From Streptomyces sp. HNM0574 (GTDB taxonomy: Bacteria; Actinomycetota; Actinomycetes; Streptomycetales; Streptomycetaceae): 64,000 nt of DNA. The notes under the pieces were generated by a model. It saw only the letters and a list, made by a program, of their open reading frames with translations. It searched no databases and was not told the origin of the DNA. Within the stretch, counting starts at the first letter, position 1; each line of letters starts with the position of its first letter. This document shows positions 24,886-32,781 of this stretch, piece after piece. The stretch is from assembly GCF_012726235.1 (NCBI RefSeq), contig NZ_JAASAH010000019.1, positions 51,283-115,282 of the forward strand, written 5' to 3'. The translations under genes were made by a program, and so were the position numbers.

Positions 24886-24906
24886 CTCCATAATGGCTTT
24901 ATGGAG
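24886..24906. promoter_or_regulatory. TetR operator overlapping the hydrolase start
   Basis: Perfect eight-base arms CTCCATAA (24886-24893) and TTATGGAG (24899-24906) with a five-base spacer. It covers the CATAAT -10 box and the start codon of the hydrolase gene and lies just upstream of the repressor's own -10 box. Confidence 0.7.
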
Positions 24907-25716
24907 CGAGCGATACAGAAAACGCTGCCGGTCGGTGACGGCAGCTGGGTCACGGTCGACGTGTACGGGGACCCGGGGGCGCCGGGACTCGTCGTCGTCC
25001 CGGGCGCGATGAGCGACGCGCAGGAGTGGCGGCAGGTCGCGTCCGCCGTCGCCGCCTGGCCGTCCGTCGCGGTCGTCAACCGCCGGGGCCGCGCCCCCTC
25101 GGGGCCGCTGACTCCCGGGTACGCGCTGCGCACGGAGGTCGAGGATCTCGGTGTCGTGCTCGACGAGTTCGAGGGCACGCGGGCGCTGTTCGGCTGGAGC
25201 TACGGCGGCCTGATCGCGCTCCTGGCGGCCGACGGGCGCCCGGTGCCGCACGTGATCGCCTACGAGCCGGTGATGCGGCCGTTCGGCGCCCACGTACTGC
25301 CGGACCTGCGAGCCGCCGAGGAGGCCGCGGACCGGGACGCCACCGTCGAGACGGTGCTGCGGAAGCTGGCCGGTCTCGGCGCGGAGGACGTCGAGGCACT
25401 CCGCGCCGACCGTCCCGGCTGGGCGGCGCTGCGGCACGTGAGCAGGGCCTCGTACGCCGAGCTCGCCGCGATCAACTCGGCCTCGCTTCCCGGGGAGTTG
25501 GCGCGCCGGGCACAACGGGTCGATCTCGTCGTCGGCGGGCGCAACCAGGGAACGGCCCCCTACGGGACCTCGTTCGACGACGTCCGGGAACACGTCCCCC
25601 GCGCCGGCACGCACGTGCTCCCCGGCCAGGGGCACCTGGCCCACGCGGAGGAGCCGGACGCGCTCGCCCGGCTGCTCGACGGCCTCGCGGGGGCGCCGCT
25701 GGATGACGCCGGCTGA
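24901..25716 (+). CDS. alpha/beta-fold hydrolase
   Basis: A 271-residue hydrolase: oxyanion region VVVPGAMSD, nucleophile elbow FGWSYGG (Ser), an acid-bearing strand VDLVVGG, and the C-terminal catalytic His in GQGHLAHAEEP. The ATG sits about seven bases after a CATAAT -10 box, so the message is probably leaderless. The repressor is divergent and its operator covers the start, so the gene should be induced by a substrate-like ligand. Substrate unknown. Confidence 0.85.
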   Translation: MERAIQKTLPVGDGSWVTVDVYGDPGAPGLVVVPGAMSDAQEWRQVASAVAAWPSVAVVNRRGRAPSGPLTPGYALRTEVEDLGVVLDEFEGTRALFGWSYGGLIALLAADGRPVPHVIAYEPVMRPFGAHVLPDLRAAEEAADRDATVETVLRKLAGLGAEDVEALRADRPGWAALRHVSRASYAELAAINSASLPGELARRAQRVDLVVGGRNQGTAPYGTSFDDVREHVPRAGTHVLPGQGHLAHAEEPDALARLLDGLAGAPLDDAG

Positions 25717-25739
25717 CGGCCCGCCCTAGAGTGCGGCGG

Positions 25740-26774
25740 ATGGACGATCGGGGTGAGCGGAAGCCGGGCGGGCCCGACGGGGTGGGGTGCGTGCCGAGTC
25801 ATGTGGCGGGGCGGGCGCGGGAGTTCACCGATCCGCTGTGGCGGGTGCGGGTCGCGCTGCGGCCGGTGGAGGCGGAGCTGCTGCGCACCGCGCCGCTGCG
25901 CCGTCTGCACTCCGTCGCGCACGCCGGGGCCTCGGCGCTCACCACCCTCCAGACGTACTCCCGGCTGGAGCACACCCTCGGCGTGCTCGCGCTCGTCGCG
26001 CACTTCCGGCCGGAGGACGAACCGCTGCGCGCCGCCGCCCTGTTGCACGACATCGGACATCTGCCGCTGAGCCACAGCGCCGAGGGCGTCGCCGGGTTGG
26101 ACCATCACGCCCTCGGCGCGCGGCTGCTGCGGAGCGATCCCGTCCGCCCCGTCCTGGAGCGGCACGGGATCGGGGCCGAGCACGTCGCGGCGCTGCTCGC
26201 CGGTGACCCGCCCTCACCGCTCACCCGCCGCTCGGGCCTGCTCAACCTCGACCACCTCGACTCCTATGTCCGCAGCGGACGTTCGGCCGGGCAGCTCGAC
26301 GAGGACCCGGCCCGCCTGCTGGCCCGCCTCCGCCTCGCGGACGACGCGGTCTCCACGGACCGCGCGACGGCCGCCACGCTCGTCTCGCTGGTCGGCGCGG
26401 AGGCCCGGCTGCACACCTCCTGGGACAACGTGGCCCCGGTCTCCGTCGTACGCCATCTCGTCGGCCGTCTCCTGGAGAGCGCCCCGCTCTCCCCCGCCGC
26501 GCTCGCCCGCATGACGGACGCCGAACTGTGGTCGGCCCTCGCCGCCTGCCCCGCCACCCGCGCCGAAACCGCCCGGCTCCACCACGAGCCCCACCGCCTG
26601 CACGTCACCACCGCCCACGCCCCCGCCACGGCCCGCCCCTTCGCCCTCCGCAAGATCTACCGCTCGGCCCCGCTCGTGCACGGACGGCCGCTTGCCTCCT
26701 CGGCACCCGAACTGGCCCGAGAGCTGGACGGGTTGGGCGCCCTGCCGACGGAGTTCCGGGTGTGGTGGGACTGA
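25740..26774 (+). CDS. HD-domain phosphohydrolase (dGTPase/SAMHD1-like)
   Basis: A 344-residue protein. The N-terminal half shows the deoxynucleotide triphosphohydrolase-type HD fold: RRLHSVAHAG, YSRLEHTLGVL (first His) and LLHDIGHLPLSHS (HD motif), then NLDHLDSYVRSG. The C-terminal half is a helical region with ALRKIYRSAPLV. Relatives hydrolyse dNTPs or nucleotides; some act in phage defence. A TAGAGT box seven to eight bases before the ATG suggests a leaderless transcript. Confidence 0.75.
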   Translation: MDDRGERKPGGPDGVGCVPSHVAGRAREFTDPLWRVRVALRPVEAELLRTAPLRRLHSVAHAGASALTTLQTYSRLEHTLGVLALVAHFRPEDEPLRAAALLHDIGHLPLSHSAEGVAGLDHHALGARLLRSDPVRPVLERHGIGAEHVAALLAGDPPSPLTRRSGLLNLDHLDSYVRSGRSAGQLDEDPARLLARLRLADDAVSTDRATAATLVSLVGAEARLHTSWDNVAPVSVVRHLVGRLLESAPLSPAALARMTDAELWSALAACPATRAETARLHHEPHRLHVTTAHAPATARPFALRKIYRSAPLVHGRPLASSAPELARELDGLGALPTEFRVWWD

Positions 26775-26805
26775 GGTTTCCCTCCCGGGCCAGTACCGTC
26801 GGAGC

Positions 26806-27498
26806 ATGGGCCACGACGGCGTCCTGCTGACCGAACAGCTCGCCTGCTACCGGGCCGCGGCGGCCGAGTACGACCGGCCCTACACCGAACGTGCGGACCT
26901 GCGGCGGCTGTTGGCGCGCGCCGGTGAGCTCCCGGTCCGGGGCGAGGTGCTGGAGCTCGCCTGCGGGACGGGGCGGTGGACGCCGGTGCTCGCCGCGCTC
27001 GGCGACTGTGTGACGGCCGTCGACGCGGCGGCCGAACCGCTGGAGCTCGCGCGGGTGCGCGTCACCTCGCCCACGGTCCGCTTCGTGCAGGCCGACCTGT
27101 TCACCTGGCGACCCGAACGCCGGTACGACACCGTCTTCTTCGCCTTCTGGCTCTCCCACGTGCCCCCGTCGCGGCTCCCCGCCTTCTGGGACACCGTCGC
27201 CGCCGCACTCGCCCCGCACGGCCGCGCGGTCTTCGTCGACGACGGCCCCGCGCAAGCAGCGCACGAGGACGTCCTCCCGGACCGGACGGCCCCCACCGTG
27301 CTCCGCCGCCTCGACGACGGCAGCCGGCACCGCGTCGTGAAGGTGTTCCACGACCCGGCGAAGCTCACCGCGGACCTCGCGGCGCTGGGCTGGACGGCAC
27401 ACATCCGCCCGGCCGAGGGGAACTACCTCGTCGGCACCGCCATGCGGGAGGCGGACGCCTGTCACCCCGTGGTCAGCAGCGGGCCAGCATCTTCCTGA
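26806..27498 (+). CDS. class I SAM-dependent methyltransferase
   Basis: A 230-residue methyltransferase with motif I LELACGTGRWTPVL, acidic VTAVDAAAEPLELAR, motif II VRFVQADLFTW and motif III-like FFAFWLSHVPPSRL. Substrate unknown. Its last 26 bases overlap the end of the convergent HNH lipoprotein gene, with no room for a terminator. Confidence 0.87.
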   Translation: MGHDGVLLTEQLACYRAAAAEYDRPYTERADLRRLLARAGELPVRGEVLELACGTGRWTPVLAALGDCVTAVDAAAEPLELARVRVTSPTVRFVQADLFTWRPERRYDTVFFAFWLSHVPPSRLPAFWDTVAAALAPHGRAVFVDDGPAQAAHEDVLPDRTAPTVLRRLDDGSRHRVVKVFHDPAKLTADLAALGWTAHIRPAEGNYLVGTAMREADACHPVVSSGPASS

Positions 27499-28126
27499 GG
27501 GCCGCCTTCTCGGACTCGGTGACCGTCAGCTCGTACTGGTGCTTCACGTCGATCCAGTCGGAGGCGTAGCGGCACCAGTACGACTTCAGCGGCGGCCGCC
27601 ACTGGTCCGGTGCCTTGTCGCTCTTCTCCTGGTTGACGTTGTCGGTGACCGCGAGGAGCTGCTTGCCCTTCAGGTCGTTGGCGAACGTGCGGCGTTCCTC
27701 GTCGGTCCACTCGTCGGCGCCGCTGATCCACGAGTGCGCGAGCGGGACCACGTGGTCGATGTCGACATCCGAGGGGTCGGTCCACTTCTCGCCGTCGTAC
27801 GGGCTGGTCCAACTGCCGCGCTCCGGATAGCAGTCCGAGCCGGTCTCCACCCCGTCGCCGTCGCGCTTGAGCACGGCCTCGCGGGTGTCGCAGCCGTCGC
27901 CCTGGCTGATCCAGTGCGGGTACTTGTCGCGGTCGTACCCGTCCATCGAGCCGCGCGGCGCGACGGTCAGCCCGTCCAGCCGCTTCCCCGGGTCACCGGC
28001 CGGCTCCGAACCACCGGGCGCGGCCGGGGACTCGCCGCTGCTCCCGCCGCCCGGTCCCGTACCGCAGGCGGTCGCTCCCGCCAGCAGGACGGCACAGGCC
28101 AGGACGGTCAGACGTGCACGACGCAT
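27473..28126 (-). CDS. exported HNH-family nuclease lipoprotein
   Basis: A 217-residue protein: lipoprotein signal (VLACAVLLAGATAC, acylated Cys21), a Gly/Ser/Pro linker (22-48), then a GmrSD-C/DUF1524-type HNH nuclease domain with DIDHVVPLAHSW, FANDLKGKQLLAV, NVNQEKSDKAPDQW and YWCRYASDW. The DH of the first motif is the catalytic His and metal site. Likely a surface-bound DNase for nutrient scavenging. ATG at 28126 gives a proper signal peptide; the frame stays open upstream. Confidence 0.85.
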   Translation of the reverse strand: MRRARLTVLACAVLLAGATACGTGPGGGSSGESPAAPGGSEPAGDPGKRLDGLTVAPRGSMDGYDRDKYPHWISQGDGCDTREAVLKRDGDGVETGSDCYPERGSWTSPYDGEKWTDPSDVDIDHVVPLAHSWISGADEWTDEERRTFANDLKGKQLLAVTDNVNQEKSDKAPDQWRPPLKSYWCRYASDWIDVKHQYELTVTESEKAALRKMLARC

Positions 28127-28286
28127 GGGACCCCCGAAACGGACGCGGTGAACGGGCGTGAGGTACTTACCCGCCCGCGCTCGCACACATCCGGACGACG
28201 GGAGTCCGGTCACGCCCGGTCCCATCCGGTCGGGTGCGGTCTCAGCCGGACTCGTGGGGAGAACACACCGGGCACCCGGCGGCGGT

Positions 28287-28943
28287 TCAGGCGTCGGCCT
28301 CGGCCGGGGGCGCGCCGGCGGACAGGTAGAAGCCGAGGGAGTTGTTGGTGGCGTGGATCAAGTGCTCCTCACCCGCGCCCCATTCGGCGAGGGCCGCGGC
28401 CCAGCCGAGGACGCTGGCACGCTTCACGGCCGTCGCCTCGGCCGAGGTCTGCCAGGTCTCCGGGTCGGTGACGGGCTCGCCGCGCAGATGCAGGGTGAGG
28501 CCGAGCAGGATCAGGTCCCAGCCGACGCCCGCGGCCGCGGGCCCGAAGTCGTCCCAGTTCTCGGGGTCGTGGGTGGCGAGGTGGTCCAGCGTGACCTGCG
28601 TGCCGCCGTCCGCCGCCGGGGCGAGCCGGACGGTCAGTTCGCTGGTGACGGCCTGCTCGCCGTACAGCCAGGTGAGCCGGATCAGCCGGCCGTCCCCGTC
28701 CGGGCCGCAGGCCAGCACGGTGCCGTGCGCGTTGCCCTCGACGGCGAAGTCTCCGCCCTCCCGCAGCTCCCCCGCGACGGGGGCGAGCCACGCGGCGAGC
28801 TCCTCCGGCTCGGCGCAGGCCCGTAGCACCCGCTCCACCGGGGCGGCCACCTCCGCCCGCACCGTCAGCCGCCGGCCCTCCTCGCCGTCCCCGACCGCAC
28901 AGCTCACGACCTCCCGGCCGATCCGCTCCATCACATCCAGCAC
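28287..28943 (-). CDS. SRPBCC/AHSA1-domain protein
   Basis: A 218-residue START-like protein of the activator-of-Hsp90 group: VRAEVAAPVERVLRACAEPEELAAWL (shown in pieces), a GDFAVEGN strand and LTWLYGEQAVTSELTVRL, ending with a C-terminal helix. These bind hydrophobic small molecules; ligand unknown. The GTG start may be replaced by an ATG four codons further in. No operon partner is evident. Confidence 0.72.
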   Translation of the reverse strand: MLDVMERIGREVVSCAVGDGEEGRRLTVRAEVAAPVERVLRACAEPEELAAWLAPVAGELREGGDFAVEGNAHGTVLACGPDGDGRLIRLTWLYGEQAVTSELTVRLAPAADGGTQVTLDHLATHDPENWDDFGPAAAGVGWDLILLGLTLHLRGEPVTDPETWQTSAEATAVKRASVLGWAAALAEWGAGEEHLIHATNNSLGFYLSAGAPPAEADA

Positions 28944-29036
28944 ACGCCCACCCCCACACTCACCACAATCCGGCCGACCACCCTACCGACCTGTGGGAGG
29001 GGTGGTCGGGGGCGTCCTCGCCGCACGGCTCGGTGC

Positions 29037-29579
29037 CTAGACGTTGTCGAGGATGCGGGCGCGCCGCTCCCGGTACTCCGCGTCCGTGATCGCGCCTGCG
29101 GCGCGCAGCTGGTCGAGAGTGTTCAGCCGCTCCGCGATGTCACCGCCGGTGACCGGACTCGCCGGTGTCTCCGGGGACTTGGCCGCAGCGCCTCCCTGCG
29201 CGATCACCATGCGTAGCCGGTCGGACAGCGCCTTGCCGTCCGCCTTCGGCACACCGGTGATGTCCGCCTTGTTGCCCGACGCGAAAACGGTCAGGGTTCC
29301 GGTGACCGGCCCGCTGTGCCACTGCACGGAGGAAATCCTGGAATACGGGAAGTCCTCCAACCGCTGCGACATCACACCGTGCTTGAGGAAGATCAGCCGC
29401 CGGTCGGTCATGGCCAACAGCCCCACGCCGGCCCCGTACGCGCCCGTGGCGAGCAGCTCGACGTCCTCCCCTTCCCAGAGCACTTCGGGGAGGTGCGTGA
29501 TCTCGCGTTTCGCGCCGATCGTCTGGCTCAGGCGTTCAGCAGCCGCGTCGATGTCGGGACGCACATGGATCCTGGCCAT
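29037..29579 (-). CDS. bacterial PH domain plus SHOCT domain protein
   Basis: A 180-residue protein. Residues 25-130 form a bacterial PH-like domain (VELLATGAYGAGVGLLAMTDRR, IFLKHG, ISSVQWHSGPVTGTLTVF). Residues 148-178 are a SHOCT domain (RLNTLDQLRAAGAITDAEYRERRARIL, in pieces), a short C-terminal oligomerisation motif. GAGGTG before the ATG supports the start. Function unknown. Confidence 0.8.
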   Translation of the reverse strand: MARIHVRPDIDAAAERLSQTIGAKREITHLPEVLWEGEDVELLATGAYGAGVGLLAMTDRRLIFLKHGVMSQRLEDFPYSRISSVQWHSGPVTGTLTVFASGNKADITGVPKADGKALSDRLRMVIAQGGAAAKSPETPASPVTGGDIAERLNTLDQLRAAGAITDAEYRERRARILDNV

Positions 29580-29711
29580 CAGAGCACCTCGCAACCTTGG
29601 CCCGGCCCGCGGTCACGAGCCCCGTACGGGGCGGCAGCCCGGAGACCAGGGACACCGCCATCTTCGCCCCTCGCCCGTGGGAACGCAGCTCCGCCCGGGA
29701 CACCGGCTGCC

Positions 29712-30548
29712 TCACCCCCCGAAACCCCCGTCGAACCCGGCAGGTGGGCGGAGGTAGCGGGCCGGGGTGGTGCCGACGTGGCGGGTGAAGTGGCGGGTGA
29801 GGTGGGACTGGTCGTGGAAGCCGACGGTGGTGGCGACCTCGGCGGGGCGGTGGCCGTCGAGGAGGAGGCGGCGGGCCCGGCCGATGCGCCGGCCGGTGAG
29901 GTAGGTGTGCGGTGGCAGGCCGTAGGCGCGGGTGAAGCAGCGGATCAGGTGGGTGGGGTGGGCGTGGAGGGTGCTCGCGGCCTCGCGCAGGGAGATGCCG
30001 GTGCGGATACGTGAGTCGAGCAGCTCCCGCAGCTCGGCGGCGAGCCGGCCCGCCTCCCGGCCCGGTGCGCGGGGCCGGAGCGCGGCGAGGTGGGTGTGGA
30101 GCCGTTCGCGGATGAAGGCGAGGCGGGACTCGGCCTCGAGACCGTCACCGGGATGAGCGAGGGCGGCGTGCAGCTGGTGGATGCGGCGGCGCAGCGGCCC
30201 GTCGTCGAGGACCGGGGCCTCCACGGCGCGGCCGGCCAGCCGCTCCGGGAGCACGGTGTCGTCGAGATAGAGGTTGCGTTTGCGGAAGCCGGACGGGGTG
30301 ACGGTCCGGCCGTCGTGCGGGACGCCCGGTGGCAGCAGGAGGACGGCGGTGGTGCCGGTCGCTCCGTGACGTCTGCGGTCGAGTGCGAAGTCGACGGTGC
30401 CGCCGTCGAGGATCATCAGGTCCCAGGTGTCGTGGGTGTGGGCCGGGTACGCGTGGTCGGTGAAGTGCGCGTGGAAGACCTCGGCGATGCCGGGGACCGG
30501 TGGTCTCCAGGCGCTGACGGACGTGCGGGGCCGGTCTGCGGTCGCCAT
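29712..30548 (-). CDS. AraC-family transcriptional regulator
   Basis: A 278-residue regulator: N-terminal cupin-like sensor (YPAHTHDTWDLMIL, GGTVDFAL, LLPPGVPHDGR) and a C-terminal AraC double helix-turn-helix (ISLREAASTLHAHPTHLIRC, VATTVGFHDQSHLTRHF). Divergent from a small cupin gene across 107 bases, which is the best candidate target. Effector unknown. Confidence 0.88.
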   Translation of the reverse strand: MATADRPRTSVSAWRPPVPGIAEVFHAHFTDHAYPAHTHDTWDLMILDGGTVDFALDRRRHGATGTTAVLLLPPGVPHDGRTVTPSGFRKRNLYLDDTVLPERLAGRAVEAPVLDDGPLRRRIHQLHAALAHPGDGLEAESRLAFIRERLHTHLAALRPRAPGREAGRLAAELRELLDSRIRTGISLREAASTLHAHPTHLIRCFTRAYGLPPHTYLTGRRIGRARRLLLDGHRPAEVATTVGFHDQSHLTRHFTRHVGTTPARYLRPPAGFDGGFGG

Positions 30549-30655
30549 GCGAGGAACGTACAAGACCGGCGGAGTCCGGCCGCGGCAGGCTCGTGGTGCC
30601 GGGCGGGGAGCCGGAAGGGTGCTTCCTCGCCGGCCTGAGAAAGGGGCGAACCCGT

Positions 30656-31027
30656 ATGTCCGAGTCCGTTGTTCCGGTCAATCTCGCCGAGCGGCTGTCG
30701 CGGTTCGACGAGCTGTGGTCGCAGAAGACGGTGGCCGCGCTGAACGACTACGAGGTCAAACTGGCCAAGCTGAAGGGGGAGTTCGTCTGGCACACCCACG
30801 AGGACACCGACGAGCTGTTCCTCGTCCTCGACGGGCGGCTGACCATCCGGCTCAGGGATGCCGATGTGGTGCTGGAGACCGGTGAGCTGTTCGTGGTTCC
30901 GCGCGGGGTCGAGCACTGTCCGGTGGCGGACGAGGAGACCTCGGTCCTGCTGTTCGAACCGGCGGGGACGCTCAACACCGGTGACGCGGGAGGCCCGTTG
31001 ACGAAGGCGGCCGAAATCCTCGGCTGA
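30656..31027 (+). CDS. single-domain cupin protein
   Basis: A 123-residue cupin with both motifs: WHTHEDTDELFLVLDG (motif 1, two His and Glu) and FVVPRGVEHCPVADEE (motif 2, His). A metal site is therefore intact. Relatives include mannose-6-phosphate-isomerase-like and small sensing proteins. AGAAAGGGG lies upstream of the ATG. Faces an AraC regulator gene. Confidence 0.82.
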   Translation: MSESVVPVNLAERLSRFDELWSQKTVAALNDYEVKLAKLKGEFVWHTHEDTDELFLVLDGRLTIRLRDADVVLETGELFVVPRGVEHCPVADEETSVLLFEPAGTLNTGDAGGPLTKAAEILG

Positions 31028-31142
31028 CGGGCGGGCGCCGGCCTCCCGGGCCAGCGGGTCCGGGGGTCGGTGCCGAAGCCCGCCGTGCCGGCGCCTTACG
31101 CCGTCGTGCGGCCGGGACTTCGGCAGTGCGGTGGTGAGCCCC

Positions 31143-32681
31143 TCACGTCCCCGTCAGGGTCGTGCGGAGGTGTTCGGTGTCCGGCTTGCCGGCCGAGGTG
31201 AGGGGGAGGTCGGGCAGGAGGTGGAGGGTTTCGGGGGCGTAGAGGGGGCCCTGGCGGGCGGTGACGAAGGGGCGGAGGTCTTCGAGGGTGGGGTGGTGGC
31301 CGGGAGTGGGGACGACGGCGGCGTGGACGTGTTCGGTCTCGTCGGTGTCCCGTACGCCGAAGACGGCGCACTGGGCGACGGACGGGTGGGCCAGGAGGAG
31401 TTCCTCCACCTCGGTGGGGTGGACGTGGCCGCCCACGACGACGATGACGTTGCGGCGCCGGCCGACTACGAAGAGGTAGCCGTCGGCGTCGAGGTAGCCG
31501 AGGTCGCCGGTGCGCAGCCAGCCGTCGCGCAGGACCTGGGCGGTGAGTTCGGGCTGTTTCCAGTAGCCGGGCATGACGACCGGTGAGCGCACCTCGATCT
31601 CGCCCTCCTCGCCGGGCGGGAGGGTCCGGCCGGCCTCGTCGCGGACGGCGACCTCCAGCCAGGGCAGCGGGCGGCCGACGGTGACGCGGCCGTCGTGCCC
31701 GGTGACGGAGTGCTCGTGCGGGGCCGCCTCGGAGATCGCGGGCACCTCGCTCTGCGCGTACCAGCCGTACAGGATCGGGCCGAAGACCTCGGCGGCCTGG
31801 CGGAGCCGGGCGGCGGAGGCGGGTGAGCCGCCGTAGGTGATGCGGGTGAGGCTGCTCAGGTCCGTGGACGCGAGTGCGGGGTGGTCGAGGAGCCGGTGGA
31901 GCAGGGGCGGCAGGAGCCAGATGTGGGTGACGCGTTCGCGGGCGACGGCGGCGAGCACCTCGCCGGGGTCGAAGGTGAGCTGGAGGACGACGGAGCCGCC
32001 GCGCAGCAGGGCCTTGTCGGTGAGGAAACCGGAGAGGCGGGCGAGCGGGGTGCAGGCGAGGTAGCGCGGCGGGTCGCCCGCCTCGGCGACGGGGATGGCG
32101 ACGCCGCGGCTGTAGGGGCCGTGGACGGTGCGGATTCCCTTGGGGATTCCGGTGGTTCCGCCGGTGTGCTGGATGCCGAGGTCGTCCTCGGGGCCGACGG
32201 GGGACGGGAACGGGACGGGCTCGCGCCGGCCGGCCGCGGCGACGACGTCCTCGCCGAAGCGGCCGGAGCCGAGGCCGAGCACGGCGGGCCCGTCGAGCAG
32301 CGGCAGGAGTTCCGCCGCCGTCCCGTGCCGGGTGGGGTCGACGAGGACGAGGGTGGTCTCGACGCTCTCGGCGATGCGGGCGAGCACGGCGGGCGCCATG
32401 CCCTCGTAGAGGTGGACGACGCGGGCGCCCGCGTGGTGCGCGGCGTAGCGGGCGGTCAGCGCCTCGGGGGTGTTGCCGGTGAGCAGGCAGACGGTGGTGC
32501 CGGGGCCGAAGCCGCGGGCGGCGAGTTCGGCGGCGAGCCGGTGGGTGCGTGCGCACAGCTCGCCGCCGGTGAGCCGCCGTCCGTCGGCGGCGGTGACGAC
32601 GGGCCGGTCCGGTGCGGCGGCGAGCGCGTCGAGCAGGGTCTGGGTGTAGGGGACGAACGCGGGCGTGGGGCCGTCGGTCAT
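31143..32681 (-). CDS. AMP-forming acyl-CoA synthetase/ligase
   Basis: A 512-residue member of the ANL superfamily: phosphate loop HTGGTTGIPKG, the A4-like THIWLLPPLLHRLL, A5 YAQSE, A7 GWLRTGDLGYLDADGY, and A10 LTSAGKPD with the C-terminal catalytic Lys. Substrate unknown. A related gene lies at 57417-58988. GGAG nine bases before the ATG. Single gene or end of a unit; convergent with the cupin gene. Confidence 0.87.
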   Translation of the reverse strand: MTDGPTPAFVPYTQTLLDALAAAPDRPVVTAADGRRLTGGELCARTHRLAAELAARGFGPGTTVCLLTGNTPEALTARYAAHHAGARVVHLYEGMAPAVLARIAESVETTLVLVDPTRHGTAAELLPLLDGPAVLGLGSGRFGEDVVAAAGRREPVPFPSPVGPEDDLGIQHTGGTTGIPKGIRTVHGPYSRGVAIPVAEAGDPPRYLACTPLARLSGFLTDKALLRGGSVVLQLTFDPGEVLAAVARERVTHIWLLPPLLHRLLDHPALASTDLSSLTRITYGGSPASAARLRQAAEVFGPILYGWYAQSEVPAISEAAPHEHSVTGHDGRVTVGRPLPWLEVAVRDEAGRTLPPGEEGEIEVRSPVVMPGYWKQPELTAQVLRDGWLRTGDLGYLDADGYLFVVGRRRNVIVVVGGHVHPTEVEELLLAHPSVAQCAVFGVRDTDETEHVHAAVVPTPGHHPTLEDLRPFVTARQGPLYAPETLHLLPDLPLTSAGKPDTEHLRTTLTGT

Positions 32682-32781
32682 GCGAGTGCGCTCCTTGGCA
32701 CCGTGCTGCGGGCGCGGGCCCCGGCACCGCCGGGGCCGGCACGGACGGGGTCAGCGTAACGGGCGGTGGCCGGCGGGTGGT

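Noticed and set aside
31028..31142. Terminator from GCGCCGGC/GCCGGCGC repeats between cupin and ligase genes
   Set aside because: Arms are about 40 bases apart, so a stable intrinsic hairpin is doubtful.
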